DNA of 7,579 bases from contig CAMYWU010000067.1 of NCBI GenBank assembly GCA_947302895.1, forward strand, positions 1-7,579, read 5' to 3'. This document shows positions 1-5,361 of this stretch, in pieces. The position numbers were made by a program, and so were the translations under genes. Within the stretch, counting starts at the first letter, position 1, and each line of letters begins with the position of its first letter. Source of the stretch: an uncultured Clostridia bacterium. GTDB taxonomy: Bacteria > Bacillota > Clostridia > Oscillospirales > Acutalibacteraceae. The notes under the pieces were generated by a model. That model worked only from the letters and a program-made list of their open reading frames with translations. It was not told where the DNA came from and searched no databases.

Positions 1-268
1 GCTCCTTGAGCTTTTCAATCTCTGCGCCCTGCTTACCGATAACCATACCGGGCTTTGCGCAGTGGATGTTGATGCGAACTCTCTTAGCATCTCTTTCGAT
101 TTCTACTTTCGGAACACCTGCACTGTGAAGTGTCTTAAGAAGGTACTGACGAAGGTTGTAGTCCTCTACAAGGAGGTCTGCGAAGTCGCCCTTCTTAGCA
201 TACCAGCGAGAGTCCCAGTTTTTGATGACACCGATTCTGAGACCGGTCGGATTACATTTTTGTCCCAT
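1..268 (-). CDS. rpsC: 30S ribosomal protein S3, N-terminal part (cut by window edge)
   Basis: The N-terminal 89 codons of S3 are present. S3 is a small-subunit head protein that helps form the mRNA entry channel. The ATG at 266-268 opens [13 protein letters not shown], the normal S3 start. Residues 78-81 (GKQG, preceded by VI) are the GxxG loop of the type II KH RNA-binding domain, so the visible part covers the N-terminal segment and the beginning of the KH domain. The reading frame is intact to the window edge. It is the last visible gene of the S10 operon, 17 nt after rplV, with a strong GAGGAGGA ribosome binding site in that gap. The rest of the gene (full-length S3 is usually about 215-230 residues) lies beyond position 1, where rplP would be expected to follow. 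I see nothing abnormal. Confidence 0.97.
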   Translation of the reverse strand, partial: MGQKCNPTGLRIGVIKNWDSRWYAKKGDFADLLVEDYNLRQYLLKTLHSAGVPKVEIERDAKRVRINIHCAKPGMVIGKQGAEIEKLKE

Positions 269-285
269 TAACTTTTCCTCCTCGC

Positions 286-624
286 TTAGTCTTCCATTTC
301 CTTGAGTACAAGGGTAATGTGTGATGTTCTTTTGTTGATTCTGTATGCTCTGCCCTGAGCTCTGGGCTGAATTCTCTTAAGAATCGGACCAGGTGCTACG
401 TGAGCGTAAGCTACATATAATTTGGATATGTCCATATTATAGTTATTCTCAGCGTTTGCCATTGCAGATTTGAGAACCTTTGAAACAGGCTCGCAAGCTG
501 CTTTTGGTGTGAACTTGAGAATTGCCATTGCCTTATCAGCTGGCTGATTTCTGATTAAATCCAGAACAATCTGAACCTTTCTCGGAGAAATACGAACATA
601 TTTTGCTACTGCTTTAGATTCCAT
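286..624 (-). CDS. rplV: 50S ribosomal protein L22
   Basis: This is a 112-residue L22, a normal length for the family. L22 binds 23S rRNA and its extended beta-hairpin lines the peptide exit tunnel. Recognisable parts are the N-terminal [19 protein letters not shown] (residues 7-25), the AMANAENN stretch (55-62), and the basic hairpin around residues 82-97 ([17 protein letters not shown]), followed by the conserved SHITLVL strand. The hairpin is where macrolide-resistance changes occur in other bacteria; I see no insertion or deletion there. The ATG at 622-624 is preceded by AAAGGAGA at a normal distance. The gene sits 17 nt after rpsS and 17 nt before rpsC, so it is co-transcribed with them. 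Confidence 0.98.
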   Translation of the reverse strand: MESKAVAKYVRISPRKVQIVLDLIRNQPADKAMAILKFTPKAACEPVSKVLKSAMANAENNYNMDISKLYVAYAHVAPGPILKRIQPRAQGRAYRINKRTSHITLVLKEMED

Positions 625-641
625 ATATATTCTCCTTTCGA

Positions 642-914
642 TTACTTACCAGTCTTTGAGCCGGCATGGCCTCTGAATGTTCTTGTCGGTGCGAATTCAC
701 CGAGCTTATGTCCAACCATATCCTCTGTAACATATACAGGAACATGCTTTCTTCCGTCGTGAACAGCAAATGTGTGACCAACGAACTCAGGGAAGATTGT
801 TGAACTTCTTGACCAGGTTTTGATAACCTGCTTGTCGCCCTTAGCATTAAGAGCTTCAACCTTTTTCATAAGGCTTTCTTCAACGAAATAGCCTTTTTTA
901 GCACTTCTGCTCAT
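642..914 (-). CDS. rpsS: 30S ribosomal protein S19
   Basis: This 90-residue protein matches the usual S19 length. S19 sits in the head of the 30S subunit, pairs with S13, and contacts the A-site finger of 23S rRNA. The family pattern is clear: [13 protein letters not shown] at the N-terminus, [21 protein letters not shown] in the middle, and [17 protein letters not shown] near the C-terminus. The ATG at 912-914 has a GGGAGAAG ribosome binding site. The gene lies 19 nt after rplB and 17 nt before rplV in the conserved S10 operon order. No irregularity is visible. Confidence 0.98.
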   Translation of the reverse strand: MSRSAKKGYFVEESLMKKVEALNAKGDKQVIKTWSRSSTIFPEFVGHTFAVHDGRKHVPVYVTEDMVGHKLGEFAPTRTFRGHAGSKTGK

Positions 915-933
915 TTAATCTTCTCCCTTCTTC

Positions 934-1767
934 TTATTTGCCGTTTCTGCGGCGAACGATCATCTTATTAGATGCCTTCTTCTTACTACGTGTCTTATAA
1001 CCGAGTGCAGGTTTACCCCAAGGAGTGCAAGGTCCTGGACGACCGATGGGTGATTTACCTTCACCACCACCGTGGGGGTGGTCATTCGGGTTCATAACAG
1101 AACCGCGGACTGTAGGTCTCCAACCCATATTGCGCTTTCTTCCTGCTTTACCGATTTTAACGTTTGCGTGTTCTGCGTTGCCAACAACGCCAACAGTTGC
1201 AATACACTGCTTCGGAACATTTCTGAGCTCGCCTGAAGGAAGTCTTAAAAGTGCATAAGGTCCTTCAAGAGCCATAAGCTGAGCGCTGTTGCCTGCGCTT
1301 CTTGCAAGCTGTGCGCCGTTTCCGGGATAAAGCTCAACGTTGTGAACAATTGTACCAACGGGCATATTCTCAAGAGGAAGAGCGTTTCCGGTTACGATAT
1401 CAACATTTGTTCCTGCGATAATTGTATCGCCAACCTTAAGTCCTTCGGGAGCTGTGATATAGCTCTTAACACCGTCGGTATATTCAACAAGTGCGATATG
1501 AGCGCTTCTGTTTGGATCGTATTCGATTGTCTTAACAGTTGCGGGGATATCAAACTTATTTCTCTTAAAGTCGATTATACGATACTTTCTTCTGTTTCCG
1601 CCGCCACGGTGGCGAACTGTAATTCTTCCGTATGAATTGCGGCCCGACTTCTTGTTAAGAGGCTCAAGAAGTGATTTCTCGGGAGCAACCTTAGATAAAG
1701 AAGAATAATCGATTACCGACATATTACGTCTTGAAGGCGTTGTCGGCTTATAATTTCTTACTGCCAT
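934..1767 (-). CDS. rplB: 50S ribosomal protein L2
   Basis: This 277-residue L2 has the usual family length. L2 is an essential 23S rRNA-binding protein near the peptidyl transferase centre and at the subunit interface. Visible landmarks are the N-terminal [18 protein letters not shown], the basic stretch [11 protein letters not shown] (about residues 53-63), and the [18 protein letters not shown] motif (about 229-246), which contains the conserved histidines. The end is basic ([18 protein letters not shown]). I chose the ATG at 1765-1767 because it gives the canonical N-terminus and has AAGGAG at 1775-1780. An in-frame ATG 17 codons further upstream would add residues foreign to L2 and lies inside a predicted hairpin, so I reject it. 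The 109-nt gap before this gene is the longest in the operon. Confidence 0.98.
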   Translation of the reverse strand: MAVRNYKPTTPSRRNMSVIDYSSLSKVAPEKSLLEPLNKKSGRNSYGRITVRHRGGGNRRKYRIIDFKRNKFDIPATVKTIEYDPNRSAHIALVEYTDGVKSYITAPEGLKVGDTIIAGTNVDIVTGNALPLENMPVGTIVHNVELYPGNGAQLARSAGNSAQLMALEGPYALLRLPSGELRNVPKQCIATVGVVGNAEHANVKIGKAGRKRNMGWRPTVRGSVMNPNDHPHGGGEGKSPIGRPGPCTPWGKPALGYKTRSKKKASNKMIVRRRNGK

Positions 1768-1783
1768 TATTAATCTCCTTATA

Positions 1784-1830
1784 TGCGGATAACTTTGCGA
1801 AAGGATGGCACCTTTCATACCTCATCCGCA
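1784..1830 (-). promoter_or_regulatory. Nested RNA hairpin ending just before the rplB ribosome binding site
   Basis: In the rplW-rplB gap the minus-strand RNA can form an outer 7-bp stem (TGCGGAT at 1824-1830 read leftward with ATCCGCA at 1784-1790). Inside it is a perfect 6-bp stem, GAAAGG with CCTTTC (1799-1804 and 1811-1816), closed by a 6-nt loop and separated from the outer stem by an internal loop. The outer stem stops 3 nt before the rplB ribosome binding site at 1775-1780. It has no U-tract, so it is not an intrinsic terminator. A role in translation control or RNA processing is inference. Confidence 0.5.
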
Positions 1831-1847
1831 GGTATTTTAGGTTTGCT

Positions 1848-1872
1848 TTATATAATTGGTTTAATTATATAA
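1848..1872 (-). repeat. Perfect 10-bp AU inverted repeat after rplW
   Basis: TTATATAATT at 1848-1857 and its exact complement at 1863-1872 are separated by 5 nt, beginning 4 nt after the rplW stop codon. In RNA this gives an all-AU 10-bp hairpin. No U-run follows on the leftward transcript, so termination is unlikely. It may protect or mark an RNA end between rplW and rplB. The structure is clear but its function is unknown. Confidence 0.5.
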
Positions 1873-1876
1873 TCAT

Positions 1877-2173
1877 TTACATCATATCATTGAAGAATTC
1901 AATTTCCTTTGAATCCTCTGTAAGAGTTACAATTGCCTTCTTCCATGACGGAGTGTAGCCAACATTGTAGCCCTGACGGCGCTTCTGACCGCGAACATTA
2001 ATTGTGTTTACCTTAGCAACCTTTGTGCCCGGGAAGAGCTCTTCAATTGCCTTTGCAATCTCAATCTTGTTTGCGTCCTTTGCAACCTTGAAGGTATACT
2101 TCTTAATCATAAGACCTGCCATTGATTCCTCTGTGATAACAGGCTTAAGAACAACATCGTAAGCAGTTTTCAT
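1877..2173 (-). CDS. rplW: 50S ribosomal protein L23
   Basis: This is a 98-residue L23, within the family's usual length of about 95-100. L23 sits at the peptide tunnel exit and docks trigger factor and the signal recognition particle. The opening KTAYDVVLKPVITEESM is the standard start, followed by YTFKVAKDANKIEIAKAIEELF (about residues 26-47), V-KVNTINVRGQKRR, and the terminal strand KKAIVTLTEDSKEIEFF. The start codon overlaps the rplD stop by one base (TAATG at 2171-2175), which suggests translational coupling to rplD. The ribosome binding site for rplW must lie inside the end of rplD. Confidence 0.97.
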   Translation of the reverse strand: MKTAYDVVLKPVITEESMAGLMIKKYTFKVAKDANKIEIAKAIEELFPGTKVAKVNTINVRGQKRRQGYNVGYTPSWKKAIVTLTEDSKEIEFFNDMM

Positions 2174-2796
2174 TATGCATATACCTCCTCAATTTTCTTT
2201 GCTGCATCCTTAAGAACGATGAAGGAATCGCAGTTGAGAATATCGTATACACAAAGAGTGTTTACTGTAACAACCTTAACGCCCTCAATATTGCGTGCGC
2301 TCTTATAGATTTTCTCGTCGCTCTCTGTTGTTACGATGAGAGCCTTCTTTGCAGCCTTGAGCTTTGAGAGCATCTCAACAATAGCCTTTGTTTTGATTTC
2401 TTCAAGCTCGATTTTGGTTACTACCATCATTTCCTCGCTTGCAACCTTGCTTGAAAGAGCAGATTTCATTGCGAGTCTCTTAACCTTCTTATTAAGGTCA
2501 ACCTTATACTTTCTTGGCTTCGGGCCAAGAGCAATTCCGCCGTGTGTCCACTGAGGGCTTCTTGTTGAACCCTGACGAGCACGACCTGTTCCCTTCTGTC
2601 TCCAAGGCTTTGCACCGCCACCGCTTACTTCAGAACGAGTGAGAGTTGACTGTGTGCCCTGGCGCTGATTAGCAAGATAGCTAACAACTGCAAGATGCAT
2701 TGCATTAGCATTTGGCTCGATGCCGAATACTGAATCTGCAAGATCCATTTTGGAGGTTTTTCTTCCTTCCTGGTTATAAACCTGAACCTGTGCCAT
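2173..2796 (-). CDS. rplD: 50S ribosomal protein L4
   Basis: This 207-residue protein is L4, normal length. L4 binds 23S rRNA, and its long basic loop reaches into the exit tunnel opposite L22. That loop is clear at about residues 63-83 (KPWRQKGTGRARQGS, then TRSPQW), followed by the GGIALGPKPRKY segment. The C-terminal half has the usual alpha/beta pattern (KALIVTTESDEKIYKSARNI, then VYDILNCDSFIVLKDA). In E. coli, L4 represses its own S10 operon through the mRNA leader, so L4 is one candidate ligand for the leader at 3829-4126, though that link is inference here. The ATG at 2794-2796 has a GAAAGGAGAG ribosome binding site. The gene starts 18 nt after rplC. Confidence 0.98.
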   Translation of the reverse strand: MAQVQVYNQEGRKTSKMDLADSVFGIEPNANAMHLAVVSYLANQRQGTQSTLTRSEVSGGGAKPWRQKGTGRARQGSTRSPQWTHGGIALGPKPRKYKVDLNKKVKRLAMKSALSSKVASEEMMVVTKIELEEIKTKAIVEMLSKLKAAKKALIVTTESDEKIYKSARNIEGVKVVTVNTLCVYDILNCDSFIVLKDAAKKIEEVYA

Positions 2797-2814
2797 TTTT
2801 CATCTCTCCTTTCG

Positions 2815-3447
2815 TTATGCTTTAACCGCGTCTGCGATAACAACAATTCCGCCCTTAGGACCGGGGATTGCACCCTTGATTGCGATGAGGTTGTTTTCAA
2901 CATCAACCTTAACAACCTTGAGGTTCTGAATTGTTACTGTTTCATGGCCGTAATGTCCTGCCATTTTCTTTCCCTTGAAAACTCTTGAGGGGCTTGAGCA
3001 AGCACCAAGTGAACCAGCGTGACGGTGGTTAGGACCGGTACCGTGGCTCATACGGAGTCTTGCGAAATTCCAACGCTTGATTGCGCCTGCTGTTCCGTGT
3101 CCCTTGCTTGTTCCTTTAACATCAACGATATCGCCTGCTGCAAATGTGTCTGCCTTAAGGATGTCGCCAACGTTGAGTGCGGAAATGTCTTCAAGACGGA
3201 ATTCCTTGAGTGTTTTCTTCGGAGCAACGTTGTTCTTGTCGAAGTGGCCCTTCATAGGCTTGTTTACTCTGCTGACTTTAATGTCGCCAAAACCAACCTG
3301 AACTGCTTCGTAGCCATCGTTCTCCATTGTCTTCTTCTGAGTGATTACGCAAGGACCTGCTTCAACGACTGTTACGGGAACTGCATTTCCTGCTTCGTCG
3401 AAGATCTGGGTCATGCCAATCTTCTTACCGATAAGACCTTTCTTCAT
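2815..3447 (-). CDS. rplC: 50S ribosomal protein L3
   Basis: This is a 210-residue L3, normal length. L3 is an early assembly protein whose central extension approaches the peptidyl transferase centre. Landmarks are [20 protein letters not shown] at the start, [15 protein letters not shown] (114-128), [15 protein letters not shown] (135-149) and [14 protein letters not shown] (154-167). By my alignment, the glutamine methylated by PrmB in E. coli L3 is replaced by serine here (around residue 151). The ATG at 3445-3447 has a strong AAAGGAGG ribosome binding site. The gap to rpsJ is 66 nt and carries a small 6-bp hairpin (GTTGGG and CCCAAC, 3471-3489) with no U-tract. Confidence 0.98.
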   Translation of the reverse strand: MKKGLIGKKIGMTQIFDEAGNAVPVTVVEAGPCVITQKKTMENDGYEAVQVGFGDIKVSRVNKPMKGHFDKNNVAPKKTLKEFRLEDISALNVGDILKADTFAAGDIVDVKGTSKGHGTAGAIKRWNFARLRMSHGTGPNHRHAGSLGACSSPSRVFKGKKMAGHYGHETVTIQNLKVVKVDVENNLIAIKGAIPGPKGGIVVIADAVKA

Positions 3448-3513
3448 TTTATTTCCTCCTTTGGTTATTGGTTGGGATTCTCACCCAACATGACCTCAGC
3501 ATTTGTTTATCGA

Positions 3514-3828
3514 TTATAATTTGATTTCGATTTCAACGCCTGCCGGGAGCTCAAGACTTGTCAGAGCCTCAACAGTTTTGTTTGACGGTCTGAGAATGTC
3601 GATGAGTCTTTTGTGTGTTCTCTGCTCAAACTGCTCACGGCTGTCCTTATACTTGTGAACAGCACGACGGATTGTTACCTTCTCGATTTCAGTCGGAAGC
3701 GGGATAGGACCGCTAACCTGTGCGCCTGTTCTCTTTGCAGTTTCAACAATTTTCTCCGCTGCCTGATCAACGAGTGAGTGATCGTAGCCCTTTAAGCGGA
3801 TTCTGATTTTTACTTTACTTGCTGCCAT
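3514..3828 (-). CDS. rpsJ: 30S ribosomal protein S10 (NusE), first gene of the operon
   Basis: This 104-residue protein is S10, which sits in the 30S head and also acts as NusE, pairing with NusB in transcription antitermination. The start [20 protein letters not shown], the central [14 protein letters not shown] and the [20 protein letters not shown] motif are all present. I chose the ATG at 3826-3828: it gives the canonical N-terminus and follows GGAGGAAA at 3836-3843. The frame stays open for 27 more codons up to an ATG at 3909, but that extension is unlike S10 and has no ribosome binding site, only a hairpin, in front of it. It is the first gene after the promoter at 4132-4160. Confidence 0.97.
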   Translation of the reverse strand: MAASKVKIRIRLKGYDHSLVDQAAEKIVETAKRTGAQVSGPIPLPTEIEKVTIRRAVHKYKDSREQFEQRTHKRLIDILRPSNKTVEALTSLELPAGVEIEIKL

Positions 3829-4126
3829 TCTATTTTCCTCCATGAAAATTTGTGGTGCGAGTTCTTCAGGATTTTCAACAACTACTCCGTGCGTTTCATA
3901 TCGCTTCATTAATTAAACCGAATGAAAATCATTCGGACGCCGTTGCTTATTTTACGAACGTTCGCAAGTCATTCGCAAAATAAATACCTGAATTAGTTTC
4001 GCCCGGTTTTAAATCGGACATACTCCGCCGAAATTCCCGCTGGGTTATGCGCAACCTCCGGCATCATCGCATATCTGGTTGTGCGCTATATAACTATATA
4101 TAATAATATATAGCATTTCGCACGCT
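3829..4126 (-). promoter_or_regulatory. Structured 5' leader of the S10 operon (about 298 nt)
   Basis: Between the predicted transcription start (about 4125-4126) and the rpsJ start lies a long leader rich in potential stems. In transcript order they are: an AU hairpin at 4094-4113 (8-bp arms, 4-nt loop); a helix joining 4077-4086 with 4049-4056 (GCGC..AACC with GGTTGCGC); a hairpin at 4001-4019 (5 bp plus extension); a 12-bp helix with one G-U pair at 3947-3983; and a perfect 8-bp stem with a 3-nt loop at 3918-3936 (CCGAATGA and TCATTCGG). The last is followed only by UUUAAUU, a weak U-run. Long leaders before S10 operons serve autogenous control in other bacteria. I do not recognise a named family here with certainty, and the ligand is unknown. 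Confidence 0.65.
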
Positions 4127-4131
4127 GGGCT

Positions 4132-4160
4132 ATTATATTATATATAATGCTGCTTGTCAA
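4132..4160 (-). promoter_or_regulatory. Consensus sigma-A promoter of the S10 operon
   Basis: On the minus strand the -35 box TTGACA (4155-4160) is followed by exactly 17 bp and the -10 box TATAAT (4132-4137). Both hexamers are perfect, and the start is predicted at about 4125-4126 (purine). Upstream, 4161-4200 is almost pure A/T with runs of A and T, consistent with an UP element bound by the alpha subunit, as expected for a ribosomal promoter. The fit to consensus is directly visible; promoter activity is inferred. Confidence 0.88.
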
Positions 4161-4250
4161 GCATTTTTTTGGAAAAAATATTAAATTTTTCTAAAAAATT
4201 TTTTCGGTAGTTTCGACGAAAATAAAATTTAAAATTCGTTAAAAATGCAC

Positions 4251-4292
4251 AAACAAATAATAAGCGGATATCTTGTTAAGGATATCCGCTTA
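4251..4292 (-). terminator. Intrinsic terminator downstream of spo0A
   Basis: A perfect 12-bp stem (TAAGCGGATATC at 4261-4272 with its complement at 4281-4292) has an 8-nt loop. On the leftward transcript it is followed by a U-rich tract (TTATTTGTTT, 4260-4251). It would end the spo0A transcript about 200 nt after the stop codon and isolate it from the S10 promoter at 4160. The plus-strand side has no U-run, so it appears one-directional. Confidence 0.8.
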
Positions 4293-4313
4293 ATATACTA
4301 TATATAGTTTCGC

Positions 4314-4348
4314 GTTGCGAGTTGCGAGTTGCACGTTCAAAGTTACTC
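4314..4348. repeat. Degenerate 7-bp tandem repeat block (GTTGCGA type)
   Basis: Five consecutive heptads all begin with GTT: GTTGCGA, GTTGCGA, GTTGCAC, GTTCAAA, GTTACTC. The first two are identical and the rest drift. The block lies between the spo0A terminator and the 72-bp tandem repeat, whose own second half is also 7-bp periodic, so the two are probably parts of one repetitive intergenic element. I find no coding or RNA-gene signal in it. Confidence 0.6.
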
Positions 4349-4355
4349 GCTTCGC

Positions 4356-4499
4356 TCGGACAAATTATAATTGCTGTGCGCAGCACCATAAATTCGTAAT
4401 TCCTAACTCGTAATTAGTAATTATCAATCGGACAAATTATAATTGCTGTGCGCAGCACCCGAAATTCGTAATTCGTAACTCGTAATTAGTAATTATCAA
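4356..4499. repeat. 72-bp tandem duplication overlapping the spo0A stop codon
   Basis: Two head-to-tail 72-bp units (4356-4427 and 4428-4499) differ at only three positions by my reading. Each unit starts TCGGACAAATTATAATT, continues into a short palindrome TGCTG-TGCG-CAGCA, and ends in five degenerate heptads (ATTCGTA, ATTCGTA or ATTCCTA, ACTCGTA, ATTAGTA, ATTATCA). The last three bases of the final heptad in copy 2 are the complement of the spo0A TGA stop codon. The pattern resembles dispersed intergenic repeats of gut Clostridia; that comparison is from memory and not verified. Confidence 0.85.
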
Positions 4500-5263
4500 G
4501 CTGTCGTTTTCATTGAAAGCTTAATCTTGTCTGCAATCATTGCAATAAACTCCGAATTGGTTGGTTTGCCTCGCTGAGCCTGAATCGTGTATCCGAAGAA
4601 TGAGGATAAAACATCAACATCTCCCCTGTCCCACGCAACCTCGATTGCATGGCGGATTGCTCGTTCAACTCTGCTTGCAGTTGTTCCAAACTCCTTTGCA
4701 ACGGTTGGATAGAGCACCTTGGTTACGGAGCTCAGCATTTCGCTATCCGTTATACAAAGTATTATAGCTTTTCTTAAATACTGATAACCCTTTATATGAG
4801 CGGGAACGCCTATCTGGCGCATAATATCGGAAATCACAACCTCAATCTCATCCTCGCTCATACTATCCCTTACTCGTTTTGACTTTTCGCTTTTCCAGTT
4901 GAGCATCTTTTCAATGCGCTTTGCAACCGATGCAGGATTAATCGGTTTTATGAAATAATAATCCGCACCGCAGTTTAAAATCTCCTCCTCAAAACCTGAG
5001 CCTCCAACGGCGGAAATCAAGATAACAAGCGGCTTTTCGGCTATGGAGTTTTCAATTTCTTCCATAACCTCCGTTCCGTCTGCGGACGACATAAATACGT
5101 CCATAATAACAACATCGTAGTGCGCAAGGGCAATTTTAGCTTTCACTTCTTCGCCGTCTTTCTTGCAAAGTGAAACATCATATCCCCTCGCCTTGAATTC
5201 CTTTTCGCAAGCTCTTCCTATCTCCTCTGTTTCATCTGCAATAAGAACTCTCACATTGCTCAT
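4496..5263 (-). CDS. spo0A: Sporulation master response regulator Spo0A
   Basis: This 255-residue protein is Spo0A, close to the 267 of B. subtilis. Phosphorylated Spo0A binds 0A-box DNA and commits the cell to sporulation. The N-terminal receiver domain (about 1-120) has the acidic pair D10/E11, the phospho-acceptor D55 in VVIMDVFM, S84 and K106 (IKP). The C-terminal DNA-binding domain (about 140-255) is highly conserved: [10 protein letters not shown] (151-160), [12 protein letters not shown] (181-192), the recognition helix region [18 protein letters not shown] (194-211) and [10 protein letters not shown] (233-242). The receiver is more divergent: the proline that usually follows the DxxM motif is serine (residue 59). 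The linker is short (about residues 121-139). The ATG at 5261-5263 has a strong AGGAGG site. It follows spoIVB after a 98-nt gap that has its own promoter candidate, and it is followed by the terminator at 4251-4292. Confidence 0.97.
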   Translation of the reverse strand: MSNVRVLIADETEEIGRACEKEFKARGYDVSLCKKDGEEVKAKIALAHYDVVIMDVFMSSADGTEVMEEIENSIAEKPLVILISAVGGSGFEEEILNCGADYYFIKPINPASVAKRIEKMLNWKSEKSKRVRDSMSEDEIEVVISDIMRQIGVPAHIKGYQYLRKAIILCITDSEMLSSVTKVLYPTVAKEFGTTASRVERAIRHAIEVAWDRGDVDVLSSFFGYTIQAQRGKPTNSEFIAMIADKIKLSMKTTA

Positions 5264-5294
5264 AATGCGCCTCCTAAATTATTTTTTCTTCCAC

Positions 5295-5323
5295 ATATTA
5301 CCATATAATAATTTAAAAAGCAA
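5295..5323 (-). promoter_or_regulatory. Candidate sigma-A promoter of spo0A
   Basis: In the spoIVB-spo0A gap, TTGCTT (5318-5323, minus strand) is followed by 17 bp and TAATAT (5295-5300), predicting a start near 5288 and a leader of about 25 nt with AGGAGG before the ATG. The match is good but not perfect, and the surroundings are very AT-rich, so a chance match is possible. I did not find a convincing sigma-H promoter here. The octamer cluster at 5328-5358 lies directly upstream. Confidence 0.5.
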
Positions 5324-5327
5324 GTAT

Positions 5328-5358
5328 TTTACACATAATTTTGTGTAAATTTTACACA
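5328..5358. promoter_or_regulatory. Three alternating TTTACACA octamers upstream of the spo0A promoter
   Basis: TTTACACA occurs at 5328-5335, its reverse complement TGTGTAAA at 5342-5349, and TTTACACA again at 5351-5358. The first pair is an inverted repeat with a 6-bp spacer, the second an inverted repeat with a 1-bp spacer. The group sits between the spoIVB stop and the candidate spo0A -35 box, a typical regulator position. The sequence is unlike the Spo0A box (TGTCGAA). Binding by a regulator is inference. Hairpin formation at the spoIVB 3' end is the alternative, but no U-tract follows. Confidence 0.5.
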
Positions 5359-5361
5359 CGA

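Noticed and set aside
1768..1818. A 17-codon N-terminal extension of L2 starting at 1818
   Set aside because: The added residues are not part of the L2 family. The ATG lies within a predicted hairpin, and the standard ATG at 1765-1767 has its own strong ribosome binding site.
3019..3519. A 166-codon open frame on the plus strand opposite rplC
   Set aside because: It is entirely antisense to a conserved ribosomal gene and its cysteine-rich translation has no domain pattern. It is a shadow of rplC codon usage.
3918..3936. Transcription attenuator in the S10 leader
   Set aside because: The stem is perfect, but the following tract UUUAAUU is too short and interrupted for a convincing intrinsic terminator. 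I keep it only as a leader stem.
3829..4126. T-box or other standard riboswitch in the S10 leader
   Set aside because: I see no T-box AGGGUGGNACC sequence or other familiar riboswitch core, and the downstream genes are ribosomal rather than metabolic.
4209..4222. Possible Spo0A box (TTTTCGTCGAAA on the minus strand) upstream of the S10 promoter
   Set aside because: It has one mismatch in the TGTCGAA core and is a short palindrome in AT-rich DNA. One such match is expected by chance and no second box is nearby.
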